A stretch of DNA of 45,000 nt from Chlorobiota bacterium (lineage in GTDB: Bacteria > Bacteroidota > Bacteroidia > Bacteroidales > F082): positions 1 through 45,000 of the forward strand of contig JAADIS010000097.1 of assembly GCA_013151215.1 (NCBI GenBank), written 5' to 3'. Positions 1 through 8,279 of the stretch are shown piece by piece. The position numbers were made by a program, and so were the translations under genes. Positions within the stretch are counted from its first letter, which is position 1. Each line of letters opens with the position of its first letter. The notes under the pieces were generated by a model that was not told where the DNA came from, ran no database searches, and saw nothing but the letters and a program-made list of their open reading frames with translations.

Positions 1-342
1 GAATTTGACCTGGCGGGAAATCCAAGGGTTTTTGGCGGAAGAATTGATATTGGAGCATACGAAAACCAGAGCGTTTATGTAAAAATAAACGAGTCGCCTG
101 TTTACAGCAAGATAAAGCTTTACCCCAACCCCGGCAGCGGCAAGGTCTATATAGACATACCCCCCGGAATGGAGGGCGCATGGATCGATATCGTCGACGG
201 CCAGGGCCGGGTTCTCATGCGCCGGCAGATAAACTATAGCCCGGCCGTGCTCTCGCCCTACAAACTAAAGCCGGGCATCTATTTCTACCGTATCTACGAT
301 GAAAACAGAATTGTCAAGAGCGGGAAGTGGGTGAAAAGGTGA
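1..342 (+). CDS. C-terminal end of a secreted T9SS-sorted protein (partial)
   Basis: The first reading frame is open from base 1 to a TGA at 340-342, giving the last 113 residues of a protein whose start lies outside the window. It opens with the pattern NPRV..GRIDIGAYE, which in my knowledge closes the parallel beta-helix of 'choice-of-anchor Q' or polymorphic-outer-membrane-like proteins. About 30 residues later KLYPNPGSGKVYI begins a type A type IX secretion sorting domain, which ends in PGIYFYRIYD....KSGKWVKR. The protein is therefore probably exported through the T9SS and released or anchored at the cell surface. The repeat-rich body that would tell its substrate is not visible. The sorting tail is clear; the beta-helix assignment is good but rests on one motif. 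Confidence 0.85.
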   Translation, partial: EFDLAGNPRVFGGRIDIGAYENQSVYVKINESPVYSKIKLYPNPGSGKVYIDIPPGMEGAWIDIVDGQGRVLMRRQINYSPAVLSPYKLKPGIYFYRIYDENRIVKSGKWVKR

Positions 343-349
343 GAAGTTT

Positions 350-402
350 AATGGTACAATGGGATAATGATACAATGGTACAATGGATTAATGGTACAAA
401 GG
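350..402. repeat. 8-bp tandem repeat, unit AATGGTAC
   Basis: Six consecutive 8-bp units (AATGGTAC, AATGGGAT, AATGATAC, AATGGTAC, AATGGATT, AATGGTAC) run from 350 to 397 and fade out at AAAGG. They begin 8 bases after the stop codon of the T9SS protein. Nothing codes here. Three units are identical and the others differ at one to three positions, so the array is old or was never perfect. Low-complexity strings of this kind are common between genes in Bacteroidota genomes; no function is inferred. Confidence 0.8.
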
Positions 403-486
403 CTATAAATCCCTATATCTCTAGAGGTATCCTAAAAAGTGAATACTCAATTTCTTGATCCTTTCTCCTATGCCGAAATGCCGATT

Positions 487-1770
487 CTAAATGCCCAGCA
501 AGCTTTCCACGGGACTGTTTCCGCCAAAGAGCATTTTTTCGGGATTTTCAAGCATTTCTTTTACTTCTACCAAAAAACCAACCGAAGTGCTTCCGTCGAT
601 AATACGATGATCATAAGAGAGTGCAACATACATTATTGGATGGATTTCCACTTTTCCGTTGATGGCTACCGGACGTTCAACAATATTATGCATGCCTAAA
701 ATAGCACTCTGCGGAGGGTTTAATATGGGCGTGGACAACATTGAGCCGAACACCCCGCCGTTGGTAATCGTAAAGGTGCCGCCCGTCATGTCGTCGAGGC
801 TAAGTTTGCCATCCCTGGCTTTTAATGCCAAACGTTTAATCTCGCTTTCTATTTCTGCCAAACTGAGCATTTCGGCATTTCGCACTACCGGAACCATCAA
901 GCCTTTTGGTGCGCTTACGGCAATCCCGACATCAACATAATCGAAGCCTAGTATTTCGTCGCCGCTGATCTGGGAGTTTATTGCCGGGAAATGGGCGATG
1001 GCCTCCGTTATAGCCTTTGTGAAAAACGACATAAAGCCAAGTCCAACACCATGTTTTTCCTTAAAAACCTCTTTGTACTTTTTGCGGATAGCCATAATAG
1101 GGCTCATGTTCACCTCGTTGAAGGTGGTGAGCATTGCAGTTTCGTTCTTTACCGATACAAGTCTTTGCGATAGTTTCTTGCGCAACATAGTCATTTTAAC
1201 CTTGCTGCTCTTACGTGACCCCGTCCAGGGGCTTGAACCGATATTATTGGCTTTTATCTGGTCATTGCCCTTATTTTCCTTATAGAATCTAACATCTTTC
1301 TTGCTTATCCTATACGATTTAAAAAACTCCAATAGATCGTTCTCGCTTATCCCATCTTCCTGCATGAGTTTTTTTGCCAATGGCGAAACTATCGTATCAT
1401 AGTTGCTTGCAACGCTTGTGTTTGTTTTCTCACTTAATTGTTCGGCCTTCGGCTTATCAACTGTTTTCGCCTCCACGTAAGCGGTCTTTGTTTTAATATC
1501 CTCGGTTTCCGCTTTCTTTTTCGGCTTGCCTTTGGCAGAAGTATCGATTACTGCTATTATGGAGCCGACCTCAATGGTTTCGCCTTCTTCCACTTTTAGC
1601 TCGATCTTGCCGCTTTGGGTGGCCGGGATGCTAAGGGTGGCTTTATCCGAATCCACCTCAACTATATCCTGGTCCATTTCTACAAAATCGCCGGTTTCTA
1701 CCAGCCATGATGCTATTTGCACTTCTGTTATCGATTCGCCCGGGCTTGGGACTTTTATTTCAATCAACAT
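487..1770 (-). CDS. sucB: 2-oxoglutarate dehydrogenase E2, dihydrolipoamide succinyltransferase
   Basis: The 427-residue product transfers the succinyl group from E1-bound thiamine diphosphate through a lipoyl arm to CoA, forming the core of the 2-oxoglutarate dehydrogenase complex in the cytoplasm. An N-terminal lipoyl domain (residues 1-76) carries the lipoylated lysine in VDSDKAT (K43). A charged linker follows, then a peripheral subunit-binding domain near 123-163 ([14 protein letters not shown]). The catalytic domain (about 190-427) contains [14 protein letters not shown] and the active-site motif SYDHRIIDG with H388 and D392. A single lipoyl domain and the length are normal for SucB. 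It lies 42 bases downstream of sucA on the same strand and is most likely co-transcribed. The pairing with a clear E1o separates it from pyruvate or branched-chain E2 homologues. No E3 gene is in the window. Confidence 0.95.
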   Translation of the reverse strand: MLIEIKVPSPGESITEVQIASWLVETGDFVEMDQDIVEVDSDKATLSIPATQSGKIELKVEEGETIEVGSIIAVIDTSAKGKPKKKAETEDIKTKTAYVEAKTVDKPKAEQLSEKTNTSVASNYDTIVSPLAKKLMQEDGISENDLLEFFKSYRISKKDVRFYKENKGNDQIKANNIGSSPWTGSRKSSKVKMTMLRKKLSQRLVSVKNETAMLTTFNEVNMSPIMAIRKKYKEVFKEKHGVGLGFMSFFTKAITEAIAHFPAINSQISGDEILGFDYVDVGIAVSAPKGLMVPVVRNAEMLSLAEIESEIKRLALKARDGKLSLDDMTGGTFTITNGGVFGSMLSTPILNPPQSAILGMHNIVERPVAINGKVEIHPIMYVALSYDHRIIDGSTSVGFLVEVKEMLENPEKMLFGGNSPVESLLGI

Positions 1771-1812
1771 GTCCGTATTTTTTATACTAATCTGGTTTTT
1801 TTATTCATTACA

Positions 1813-4674
1813 CTACAACAAAGGCTTCTTGCCGCTATGGAAAGCCGAGCTCATTTCATCCAACTTATATTTTTTGAGTTCCTTTTCAAACGATGACCAT
1901 TTATTGCCGATACAGGCCATTTTGCAATCGTCGTTAATATAAGGACAATCGCAAACCCCAAAAGCCTTATCCATAATCTTCTTATAGCGAAGTTTATGGA
2001 ATTTGGGACTACCTGTTGCAGGACTGCCGCTGGCGGGGCGGGCAACCAGCTCAAAAACAATATTGTCGTCAACAAATTGTTTCCTGAAGAAATCCCCGGG
2101 CCCCATATTGGCCGGCTCTTCCTGTACCCATAAATAAGATGTGGCCTTATTATATTTAGATATGAGGTTGAGGATTTGCGTTTTCGGAAACGGAAATAGC
2201 TGCTCTATCCTTATCAGGGCCACGCCTGTTTGTTTTAACTTTTCCCTTTCGGCAAGCAAATCGTAATAAACCTTACCGCTGCAAAAAATCAACCTATGTG
2301 TTTTGTCGGGTATAAGCTGGTCGTCGTCGATAATCTCTTTGAAGCCACCCGAGGTGAATTCATCGATTTTGGAAATGCATTTAGGATGTCTCAGCAAGCT
2401 CTTTGGGGTGAAAATCACCAGTGGCTTCCTGATGTCGCGTTTAAGCTGCCGGCGCAAAACATGAAAGAAGTTTGCCGGAGTTGTGCAATTCACGATTTGA
2501 AAATTATTTTCGGCGGCAAGCGTCAAAAAACGTTCTATCCTCGCACTGGAATGCTCGGGGCCTTGTCCTTCAAAACCATGTGGAAGGAAAAGCACCAGGT
2601 CGTTCATTATGTTCCATTTATCTTCGGCACTGCTCAAAAACTGGTCGAATATAACCTGTGCGGTATTTGCAAAGTCGCCGAACTGTGCTTCCCATATTGT
2701 TAGTGAATAAGGCGAGGCCAGCGAATAGCCATATTCGAAGCCGAGAACGCCATATTCCGACAATGATGAATTATAAACATCAAACTTTGCCTGCGAAGGG
2801 CTCAGATTGCTCAAGGGGACATATTTATCCGTTGTGTCCTCAACGTGCAATACGGCATGCCTATGCGAAAAAGTGCCTCTTTCGACATCTTGCCCGCTCA
2901 ATCTTACCGGGATTTTTTCGTCGAGCAAACTAGCGTAAGCCATTAGCTCGCCCATTGCCCAATTCAGTGTGCCTTTGCCAACAACCATGTCTTTGCGCTG
3001 TTTTTGAAGCCTTATGGTCTTGCTGAAGAATTTCATGGTGTCGGGCAGACCCGAAATTTTATCAGTAAATTCGAGGAGCTTCTTTTTAGGGATTGCGGTA
3101 ACTGGCGATTTCAGGAAATCGGAATCATCGGCTTTTTTGATTTTCTTCCAGGTTTCGCCTAGGAAGTTGTCCATGCTGCTAGGCGCATGAGTTTTGCTTG
3201 CTTTTAGGTTTTCCTCTAATTTCTCGTTAAGTGATCTTTCCTGGGCCGTACAAAACTCCTCGTCAACAACATTTTCATCAATGAGTTTCTTTTTGTATAT
3301 CTGGTAACAATCAGGGTGTTTTGCAATAGCCTTATATAGAATAGGTTGTGTGAACCTTGGCTCGTCCCCCTCATTATGCCCGTATTTGCGATAACAAAGT
3401 ATGTCGATAAACACATCCTTATGGAAGGTATTCCTGAACTCCATCGCTGTTTGTATGCTGAAGGAAAGGGCTTCCGCGTCGTCGCCATTGACGTGAAAAA
3501 CCGGGGAGAGGGTGGTTTTTGCCACATCGGTGCAATAAGTGCTGGAGCGGGCGTCGAGATAATCGGTAGTAAAACCAACCTGGTTGTTGATAACGAGATG
3601 AATAGTCCCGCCGGTAGAATAGCCTTTGAGGTCCTGCATTTGAATAACCTCGTAAACAACGCCCTGGCCTGCTATCGATGCGTCGCCATGAATTAGTATA
3701 GGTGCTATCTTGTCGGAGTCGCCCTTATAAAACTTGTCTATCTTGGCTCTTGTGATCCCCTCAACCACAGGGTCAACGGCTTCCAGGTGCGAGGGGTTGG
3801 GGGCAAGGGTCATTTTAACGTAGTGCTTGTCGATGGTTTTTCGCTTTACAGTATAGCCCAAATGGTATTTGACATCCCCGAGCAAGCCTTCATCGTCATA
3901 GCTCACCCCTTCGAACTCATAAAAGATATCCTCATAAGGTTTTCTCAGGATGTTGGCCAAAACATTGAGACGTCCGCGGTGAGGCATCCCGATGATGAAT
4001 TCCTCAATTCCCAGCTCGCTGCCTTTTTCCATAACGGCATCCAAAGCGGGAATCAAGGATTCGGCACCTTCGAGGGAAAAGCGTTTCTGACCCGGGAACT
4101 TCTTCTGAAGGAATTTCTCGAAGAAAACGGCCCGCATAAGCTTTTGAAGGATGTATTTCTTCAGCTCCTTATTATATGATGGTGTGTTTTTGCTTTTCTC
4201 TATCTTGTTTTTCAGCCAGTTAACTATTTTTTCGTCGCGTATAAAAAGATATTCGACACCAATGGAATTACAATAGGTCTGTTCCAGAAAACCAATAATG
4301 TTCTGCAATCTTGTTTTCCCAAGCCCTATTTCGGAACCTGCCTCAAAATCTTTTTGTAGGTCTTCCTTTGACAAACCATAATTTGAAACGGATAAATCAG
4401 GTTTATACTCCCTTCTTTTCCTGACGGGATTTGTTTTTGTGAACAAATGGCCGCGACGGCGATAGTCGTTTATCAGGTTTATTACCTTGAACTCGCCGGA
4501 TGTTATCCCGCTTTGCGTTGTTGGTTTGATCGTATATTCGGTTTGGCCGAAGTCGAAACCGGCGAAGAAGGTTCTCCAGGCTTTCTCAACCGAATCGGGA
4601 TTTGATTTATATTGTCGGTATAAACCATCTATTATCTGAGGATCGGTATTGTTGACGAAGTCGTTATTATCCAT
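1813..4674 (-). CDS. sucA: 2-oxoglutarate dehydrogenase E1 with an extra cysteine-rich tail
   Basis: This 953-residue thiamine-diphosphate enzyme decarboxylates 2-oxoglutarate and succinylates the E2 lipoyl group. The N-terminal E1o signature (about residues 5-43, including YRQYKSNPDSVEKAWRTFF) marks an oxoglutarate rather than a pyruvate enzyme. Substrate and cofactor motifs follow: GMPHRGRLNVLAN (229-241), HGDASIAGQG (about 329-338) and YGHNEGDEPRFTQP (431-444). The C-terminal transketolase-like half includes VRLSGQDVERGTFSHRH. After the usual end of the family (near KKIMDKAF, 905) there are about 48 more residues with four close cysteines, C908, C910, C917 and C921, then a lysine-rich segment. 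I do not recognise this tail from other E1o proteins. A TTG-N22-TATATTTG promoter lies at 4701-4733. Confidence 0.95.
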   Translation of the reverse strand: MDNNDFVNNTDPQIIDGLYRQYKSNPDSVEKAWRTFFAGFDFGQTEYTIKPTTQSGITSGEFKVINLINDYRRRGHLFTKTNPVRKRREYKPDLSVSNYGLSKEDLQKDFEAGSEIGLGKTRLQNIIGFLEQTYCNSIGVEYLFIRDEKIVNWLKNKIEKSKNTPSYNKELKKYILQKLMRAVFFEKFLQKKFPGQKRFSLEGAESLIPALDAVMEKGSELGIEEFIIGMPHRGRLNVLANILRKPYEDIFYEFEGVSYDDEGLLGDVKYHLGYTVKRKTIDKHYVKMTLAPNPSHLEAVDPVVEGITRAKIDKFYKGDSDKIAPILIHGDASIAGQGVVYEVIQMQDLKGYSTGGTIHLVINNQVGFTTDYLDARSSTYCTDVAKTTLSPVFHVNGDDAEALSFSIQTAMEFRNTFHKDVFIDILCYRKYGHNEGDEPRFTQPILYKAIAKHPDCYQIYKKKLIDENVVDEEFCTAQERSLNEKLEENLKASKTHAPSSMDNFLGETWKKIKKADDSDFLKSPVTAIPKKKLLEFTDKISGLPDTMKFFSKTIRLQKQRKDMVVGKGTLNWAMGELMAYASLLDEKIPVRLSGQDVERGTFSHRHAVLHVEDTTDKYVPLSNLSPSQAKFDVYNSSLSEYGVLGFEYGYSLASPYSLTIWEAQFGDFANTAQVIFDQFLSSAEDKWNIMNDLVLFLPHGFEGQGPEHSSARIERFLTLAAENNFQIVNCTTPANFFHVLRRQLKRDIRKPLVIFTPKSLLRHPKCISKIDEFTSGGFKEIIDDDQLIPDKTHRLIFCSGKVYYDLLAEREKLKQTGVALIRIEQLFPFPKTQILNLISKYNKATSYLWVQEEPANMGPGDFFRKQFVDDNIVFELVARPASGSPATGSPKFHKLRYKKIMDKAFGVCDCPYINDDCKMACIGNKWSSFEKELKKYKLDEMSSAFHSGKKPLL

Positions 4675-4700
4675 TTAACAAGGAGTTATTTTGATGCTTT

Positions 4701-4733
4701 CAAATATACAAAGAATATTTATAGTGGGGGCAA
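4701..4733 (-). promoter_or_regulatory. Bacteroidota-type promoter of sucAB
   Basis: On the minus strand a -7 box TATATTTG (4701-4708) is preceded, after a 22-bp spacer, by a -33 TTG (4731-4733). This matches the consensus TTG-N19..23-TAnnTTTG of the Bacteroidota primary sigma factor. The expected transcription start leaves a leader of roughly 20 nucleotides before the sucA ATG at 4674. Confidence 0.65.
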
Positions 4734-4770
4734 TTTATTTAGAACGAGTGTAAATAGCAAACAAGAGCCT

Positions 4771-4809
4771 AAAAAAACCCGCCTTGCCTTAAGCGAGACG
4801 GGTTTTTCT
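4771..4809. terminator. Intrinsic terminator, bidirectional
   Basis: An A-run (4771-4777), a GC-rich stem (CCCG-c-CTTGC / GCGAG-a-CGGG with loop cttaa) and a T-run (4803-4807) form a hairpin flanked by A and T tracts. It lies just beyond the stop codon of the minus-strand ferredoxin gene, whose transcript reads the complement of the A-run as its U-tract, and it insulates that gene from the sucA promoter 40 bp further on. Confidence 0.8.
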
Positions 4810-4824
4810 TTTTATTTAACCTAT

Positions 4825-4992
4825 TTATTCAGGATGGATAGCCTCAACCGGGCAAACATCGGCACAAGCGCCGCAATCCGTACAAAGATCAGGATCTATA
4901 ACATAGATATCACCTTCTGAGATTGCCTCAACAGGACATTCGTCGATACAAGTACCACATGCAGTACAATCGTCTGAAATTTTGTAAGCCAT
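4825..4992 (-). CDS. 2x[4Fe-4S] ferredoxin
   Basis: A 55-residue ORF begins at the ATG at 4992 and ends at TAA 4825-4827. It contains two canonical CxxCxxCxxxCP clusters: C9-x2-C12-x2-C15-x3-C19-P and C37-x2-C40-x2-C43-x3-C47-P. Spacing and length are those of clostridial-type bacterial ferredoxins, which are soluble low-potential one-electron carriers. Its neighbour on the opposite strand is korAB, a 2-oxoglutarate:ferredoxin oxidoreductase, so this protein is a natural electron acceptor for that enzyme; this is inference from position. It has its own promoter (5027-5058) and terminator (4771-4809), so it is probably a single-gene transcript. The product is acidic, typical of ferredoxins. 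Confidence 0.93.
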   Translation of the reverse strand: MAYKISDDCTACGTCIDECPVEAISEGDIYVIDPDLCTDCGACADVCPVEAIHPE

Positions 4993-5026
4993 AATATTAT
5001 TGTTTTAATATTTATAAAATAGTTTG

Positions 5027-5058
5027 CAAATATATGGATATTGTGAAAGTGGTATCAA
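5027..5058 (-). promoter_or_regulatory. Promoter of the ferredoxin gene
   Basis: Minus-strand -7 box TATATTTG (5027-5034) and -33 TTG (complement of 5056-5058) are separated by 21 bp, an ideal Bacteroidota promoter. The leader to the ATG at 4992 is about 28 nucleotides. Confidence 0.7.
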
Positions 5059-5319
5059 AAAATTGCTTTTTTTTCATATTTTTACTGTTCGCCGATTAAC
5101 AGTAACTATAAGAGTTCCAGAATTCAATGTGATTTTATTGTTAATTTTTAAAATATTAACGTCTGAAAATGCCTATTTAAAATTTAGACTTATTATAATT
5201 AAGCGGGCCCAAATCCTGATGTTATGGATTGTTGCATATATCGAGTTGAATAACAATCGTTTGCGGAATTGATCATTTCGCTTTTTTTTAAACTTTTAAT
5301 GTTAAAAAAAACTCGGTAC

Positions 5320-5353
5320 TTGTTTCCGGCTTTTAATTATTGATTTACATTTG
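5320..5353 (+). promoter_or_regulatory. Promoter of korAB
   Basis: A -7 box TACATTTG (5346-5353) lies 23 bp after a TTG (5320-5322). The spacer is slightly longer than the usual 19-22 bp. The ATG of korA at 5372 would follow a leader of only about a dozen nucleotides. This short leader also argues against the upstream TTG codon at 5351 as the start, because it lies inside the promoter. Confidence 0.5.
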
Positions 5354-5371
5354 CCGTATAAAATCTTTATT

Positions 5372-7219
5372 ATGACTGAGGTTAAAAATAAAATCATAGA
5401 ACTTAAAAACGCAGTTATTCGTTTTGCGGGTGATTCCGGCGACGGGATGCAGCTGACAGGCAATTTATTTTCGGATTCGACGGCATTTGCGGGTAACGAT
5501 TTTGCGACATTCCCTGATTATCCTGCTGAGATAAGAGCGCCTCAGGGCACTGTTGCCGGGGTTTCGGGCTTTCAGATCCATTTCGGGAGCAATGATATCC
5601 ACACTTCCGGCGACTTGGCAGATGTGCTTGTTGCCATGAATCCGGCTTCGCTGAAAGCAAACATGAACTGGATAACGAAGGATGCGATTATTATCGTTGA
5701 TAATGATGCGTTCACGGAGAAAAACATAACAAAAGCCGGATACGAGGACAATCCCCTGTCAGATGGCAGTTTAAACGGGCATTTGGTTGTTAACGGCCCC
5801 ATTGCAACGCTCACCAAAAATGCGGTAAGCGAGCTTGACATTGATAATAAATCGGCCCAAAAGTCGAAGAACATGTTCGCTTTGGGGATGATCTTTTATA
5901 TGTTCAACAGGGACTTCACAAAAACCTTCAGCTTTTTCGAGAACAAGTTCAAGTCGAAGCCTTTAGTTGTTGAAGCAAATAAATTAGTGTTGAAGGCCGG
6001 GTATCATTATGCCGATACTATTGAGGCCTTTGTAAACACATATAAGATAGACCCGGCCCCATTAAATAAGGGCACTTACCGGAACGTAACCGGTAATTTG
6101 GCCACGTCATGGGGTTTGTTGGCTGCTGCCGAGCGTTCGGGGCTAAAGCTTTTTATCGGTTCATATCCTATTACTCCTGCCACTGAGATTCTTCAGGAAC
6201 TGGCCAAGCATAAGCAGTTTTCCGCCATTTCGTTACAGGCGGAGGATGAGATAGCCGGTATTGTTTCAACTCTTGGCGCAAGTTTTGCGGGCGCACTTCC
6301 GGTTACCAGCACTTCGGGCCCGGGCTTGTCCTTGAAGAGCGAGGCCCTCGGCCTTGCCGTAATGACTGAGCTTCCTCTTGTTGTCGTGGATGTTCAAAGG
6401 GGCGGCCCGTCAACGGGATTGCCCACAAAATCGGAGCAGAGCGATTTATACCAGGCTTTGTTCGGAAGAAACGGGGAAGCCCCCTTGATCGTTCTTGCCG
6501 CAAGTAGCCCGTCCGATTGTTTTTATTCGGCATTTGAGGCAGTCAAGCTTTCGGTTGAGCATATGACCCCTGTAATTTTGCTTACCGATGGTTCACTGGC
6601 CAATGGATCGGAAGTTTTTAAGATACCTAAAGTTAGCGATCTGCCAAAAATATACCCTCCCATAGTTAAAGAAAACGACCCTGATTTTCAGTCGTACAAG
6701 AGGGATGAAAAGAAGCTGAGCCGTCCGTGGGCCATCCCCGGAACAAAGGGCCTGCGTCATCGCATAGGTGGTTTAGAGAAGGAGAATATCACGGGTAACG
6801 TATCGCACAGCCCTGAAAACCATGAGCTTATGAGCAGGTTGAGAGAGGAAAAGGTTGAAAGGGTGAGCAATTTCATTGTTAATCAAGATATTATTGGCGA
6901 TCACGATGCCGACACTTTAGTCGTAAGCTGGGGCGGAACGCATGGAGTTATGCTGACTGCCGTCGAGCAGCTGCTGGACGAAGGACATTCAATTGCTTTG
7001 GCACATTTTAAGCATATAAAGCCTCTTCCGAAAAATGCGGAAGAATTATTTAGCAGATATGAGAAAATACTTGTCTGCGAAATTAACCTGGGCCAGTTCG
7101 TAAATTATTTAAGGATGCGCTTGCCGCAGTTTACCTATAAGCAGTATAATAAAATCCAGGGATTGCCATTTACTGTTGCCGAGCTGAAAAAAGAATTTAT
7201 TGCACTTCTAAACGAGTAA
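5372..7219 (+). CDS. korA: 2-oxoglutarate:ferredoxin oxidoreductase, fused gamma-alpha subunit
   Basis: The 615-residue protein is the large subunit of a 2-oxoacid:ferredoxin oxidoreductase, which oxidatively decarboxylates 2-oxoglutarate to succinyl-CoA with ferredoxin as acceptor, or carries out the reverse carboxylation. Residues 1-200 form the gamma domain (RFAGDSGDGMQLTGNLF at 18-33). Residues about 235-615 form the alpha domain, with the thiamine-domain contact motif GSYPITPATEI near 263 and SGPGLSLKSEALGLA. This gamma-alpha fusion is typical of two-subunit KorAB enzymes of Bacteroidota. The ATG at 5372 is chosen over an upstream TTG because the latter overlaps the -7 promoter element. 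korB follows after 4 bases, so the two are one operon. The 2-oxoglutarate assignment over pyruvate or branched-chain acids follows from the two-subunit architecture and is likely, not proven. Confidence 0.92.
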   Translation: MTEVKNKIIELKNAVIRFAGDSGDGMQLTGNLFSDSTAFAGNDFATFPDYPAEIRAPQGTVAGVSGFQIHFGSNDIHTSGDLADVLVAMNPASLKANMNWITKDAIIIVDNDAFTEKNITKAGYEDNPLSDGSLNGHLVVNGPIATLTKNAVSELDIDNKSAQKSKNMFALGMIFYMFNRDFTKTFSFFENKFKSKPLVVEANKLVLKAGYHYADTIEAFVNTYKIDPAPLNKGTYRNVTGNLATSWGLLAAAERSGLKLFIGSYPITPATEILQELAKHKQFSAISLQAEDEIAGIVSTLGASFAGALPVTSTSGPGLSLKSEALGLAVMTELPLVVVDVQRGGPSTGLPTKSEQSDLYQALFGRNGEAPLIVLAASSPSDCFYSAFEAVKLSVEHMTPVILLTDGSLANGSEVFKIPKVSDLPKIYPPIVKENDPDFQSYKRDEKKLSRPWAIPGTKGLRHRIGGLEKENITGNVSHSPENHELMSRLREEKVERVSNFIVNQDIIGDHDADTLVVSWGGTHGVMLTAVEQLLDEGHSIALAHFKHIKPLPKNAEELFSRYEKILVCEINLGQFVNYLRMRLPQFTYKQYNKIQGLPFTVAELKKEFIALLNE

Positions 7220-7223
7220 AAAA

Positions 7224-8255
7224 ATGGAAAGTATTATAGATACAACTAAATTGGAGCTGACAAAAAAGGATTTTGAAAGCGACCAGATGGTAAAATGGTG
7301 CCCGGGATGTGGCGACCATGCCATATTAAAATCCGTTGAAAACGTATTTCCCGAATTAGGGATAGCCAAAGAGGATTTTGTTGTTGTTTCAGGAATTGGT
7401 TGCTCATCGAGGTTTCCTTATTATATGAACACTTATGGCATTCACGGCATTCACGGCCGGGCAGCTGCTCTGGCCACAGGCATAAAAATAGCAAATCCTA
7501 AATTGAGCGTTTGGATGATAACAGGCGACGGCGATTCCATGGCCATTGGCGGCAACCACTTTATCCATGTGGCCCGCAGGAACCCAGACATAAACATATT
7601 ATTGTTCAACAATAAGATTTACGGACTTACCAAAGGTCAGTACTCGCCTACAACACCAAAGGGCAGCAAAACAAAAACATCGCCCCAGGGATCCTTTGAG
7701 CAACCCTTTAACCCCGGTGAACTGGTAATGGGTGCAAGAGGCAAGTTTTTTGCCCGTGTAGTTGATACAAATATAAAAATGATGACACAGGTGTTTAGCG
7801 AGGCTGCTAAGCACAAAGGTGCGTCTATTGTCGAGATTCTTGCCAACTGTGTGATATTCAACAATAAAATCCATGGTCTGATAACTTCTCGCGAGACCAA
7901 GGTTGACAACCAGCTTTTCTTGGAAGCCGGAAAACCCATGAGATTCGGCAAGGACAACGAAAAAGGGATTATCCTGAACGGTTCGCATCTGGAGGTGGTA
8001 ACGATAGGAGAAAACGGAATTACCGAAGACGACCTCCTGGTCCACAACCCTGAAAGGGAGGATTCAGGAATCCATATTATGCTCGCCAACATGATGCCTC
8101 CTGAGTTTCCTGCCGCACTCGGTGTTATTCGTTCAGTTGCGGCGCCTACTGTCGAGGAATTGATTTGGGATTCAGTTGAGCACGAAAAAGAAGTTTCCCC
8201 TTATAAATCAGTTGATGATTTGTTGAACAGCGGAAGTACCTGGACCGTAGATTAA
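7224..8255 (+). CDS. korB: 2-oxoglutarate:ferredoxin oxidoreductase, beta subunit
   Basis: This 343-residue subunit binds thiamine diphosphate and one [4Fe-4S] cluster and forms the catalytic centre with KorA. The cluster ligands are visible as C26 and C29 in WCPGCGDH, C60 in SGIGCSSRFPYY, and C209 in ILANCVIF. The TPP/Mg motif is GDGDSMAIGGNH (101-112), followed by NNKIYGLTKGQYSPT. There is no separate delta ferredoxin subunit, so electrons must leave to a soluble ferredoxin; one is encoded 2.2 kb upstream on the other strand. The stop codon lies 24 bases from the end of the convergent histidine kinase gene. Confidence 0.95.
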   Translation: MESIIDTTKLELTKKDFESDQMVKWCPGCGDHAILKSVENVFPELGIAKEDFVVVSGIGCSSRFPYYMNTYGIHGIHGRAAALATGIKIANPKLSVWMITGDGDSMAIGGNHFIHVARRNPDINILLFNNKIYGLTKGQYSPTTPKGSKTKTSPQGSFEQPFNPGELVMGARGKFFARVVDTNIKMMTQVFSEAAKHKGASIVEILANCVIFNNKIHGLITSRETKVDNQLFLEAGKPMRFGKDNEKGIILNGSHLEVVTIGENGITEDDLLVHNPEREDSGIHIMLANMMPPEFPAALGVIRSVAAPTVEELIWDSVEHEKEVSPYKSVDDLLNSGSTWTVD

Positions 8256-8279
8256 AGCCACGACAAACCTTGGCGTTTT

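Larger units (their letters stand above)
4993..5371. other. AT-rich divergent intergenic region between ferredoxin and korA
   Basis: This 379-bp region separates the divergent ferredoxin and korA genes. It holds one recognisable promoter at each end (5027-5058 minus, 5320-5353 plus). The roughly 260 bp between them are strongly A+T rich and show no convincing gene, hairpin or repeat. Room for a regulator binding site exists, but none is identifiable by eye. Confidence 0.5.

Noticed and set aside
3787-4179. 130-codon plus-strand frame antisense to sucA
   Set aside because: Shadow of the sucA reading frame; no independent features.
5024-5272. 82-codon plus-strand open frame between ferredoxin and korA
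   Set aside because: It overlaps the ferredoxin promoter, is very AT-rich with Ile/Leu/Asn-dominated composition expected from AT-rich non-coding DNA, and resembles nothing.
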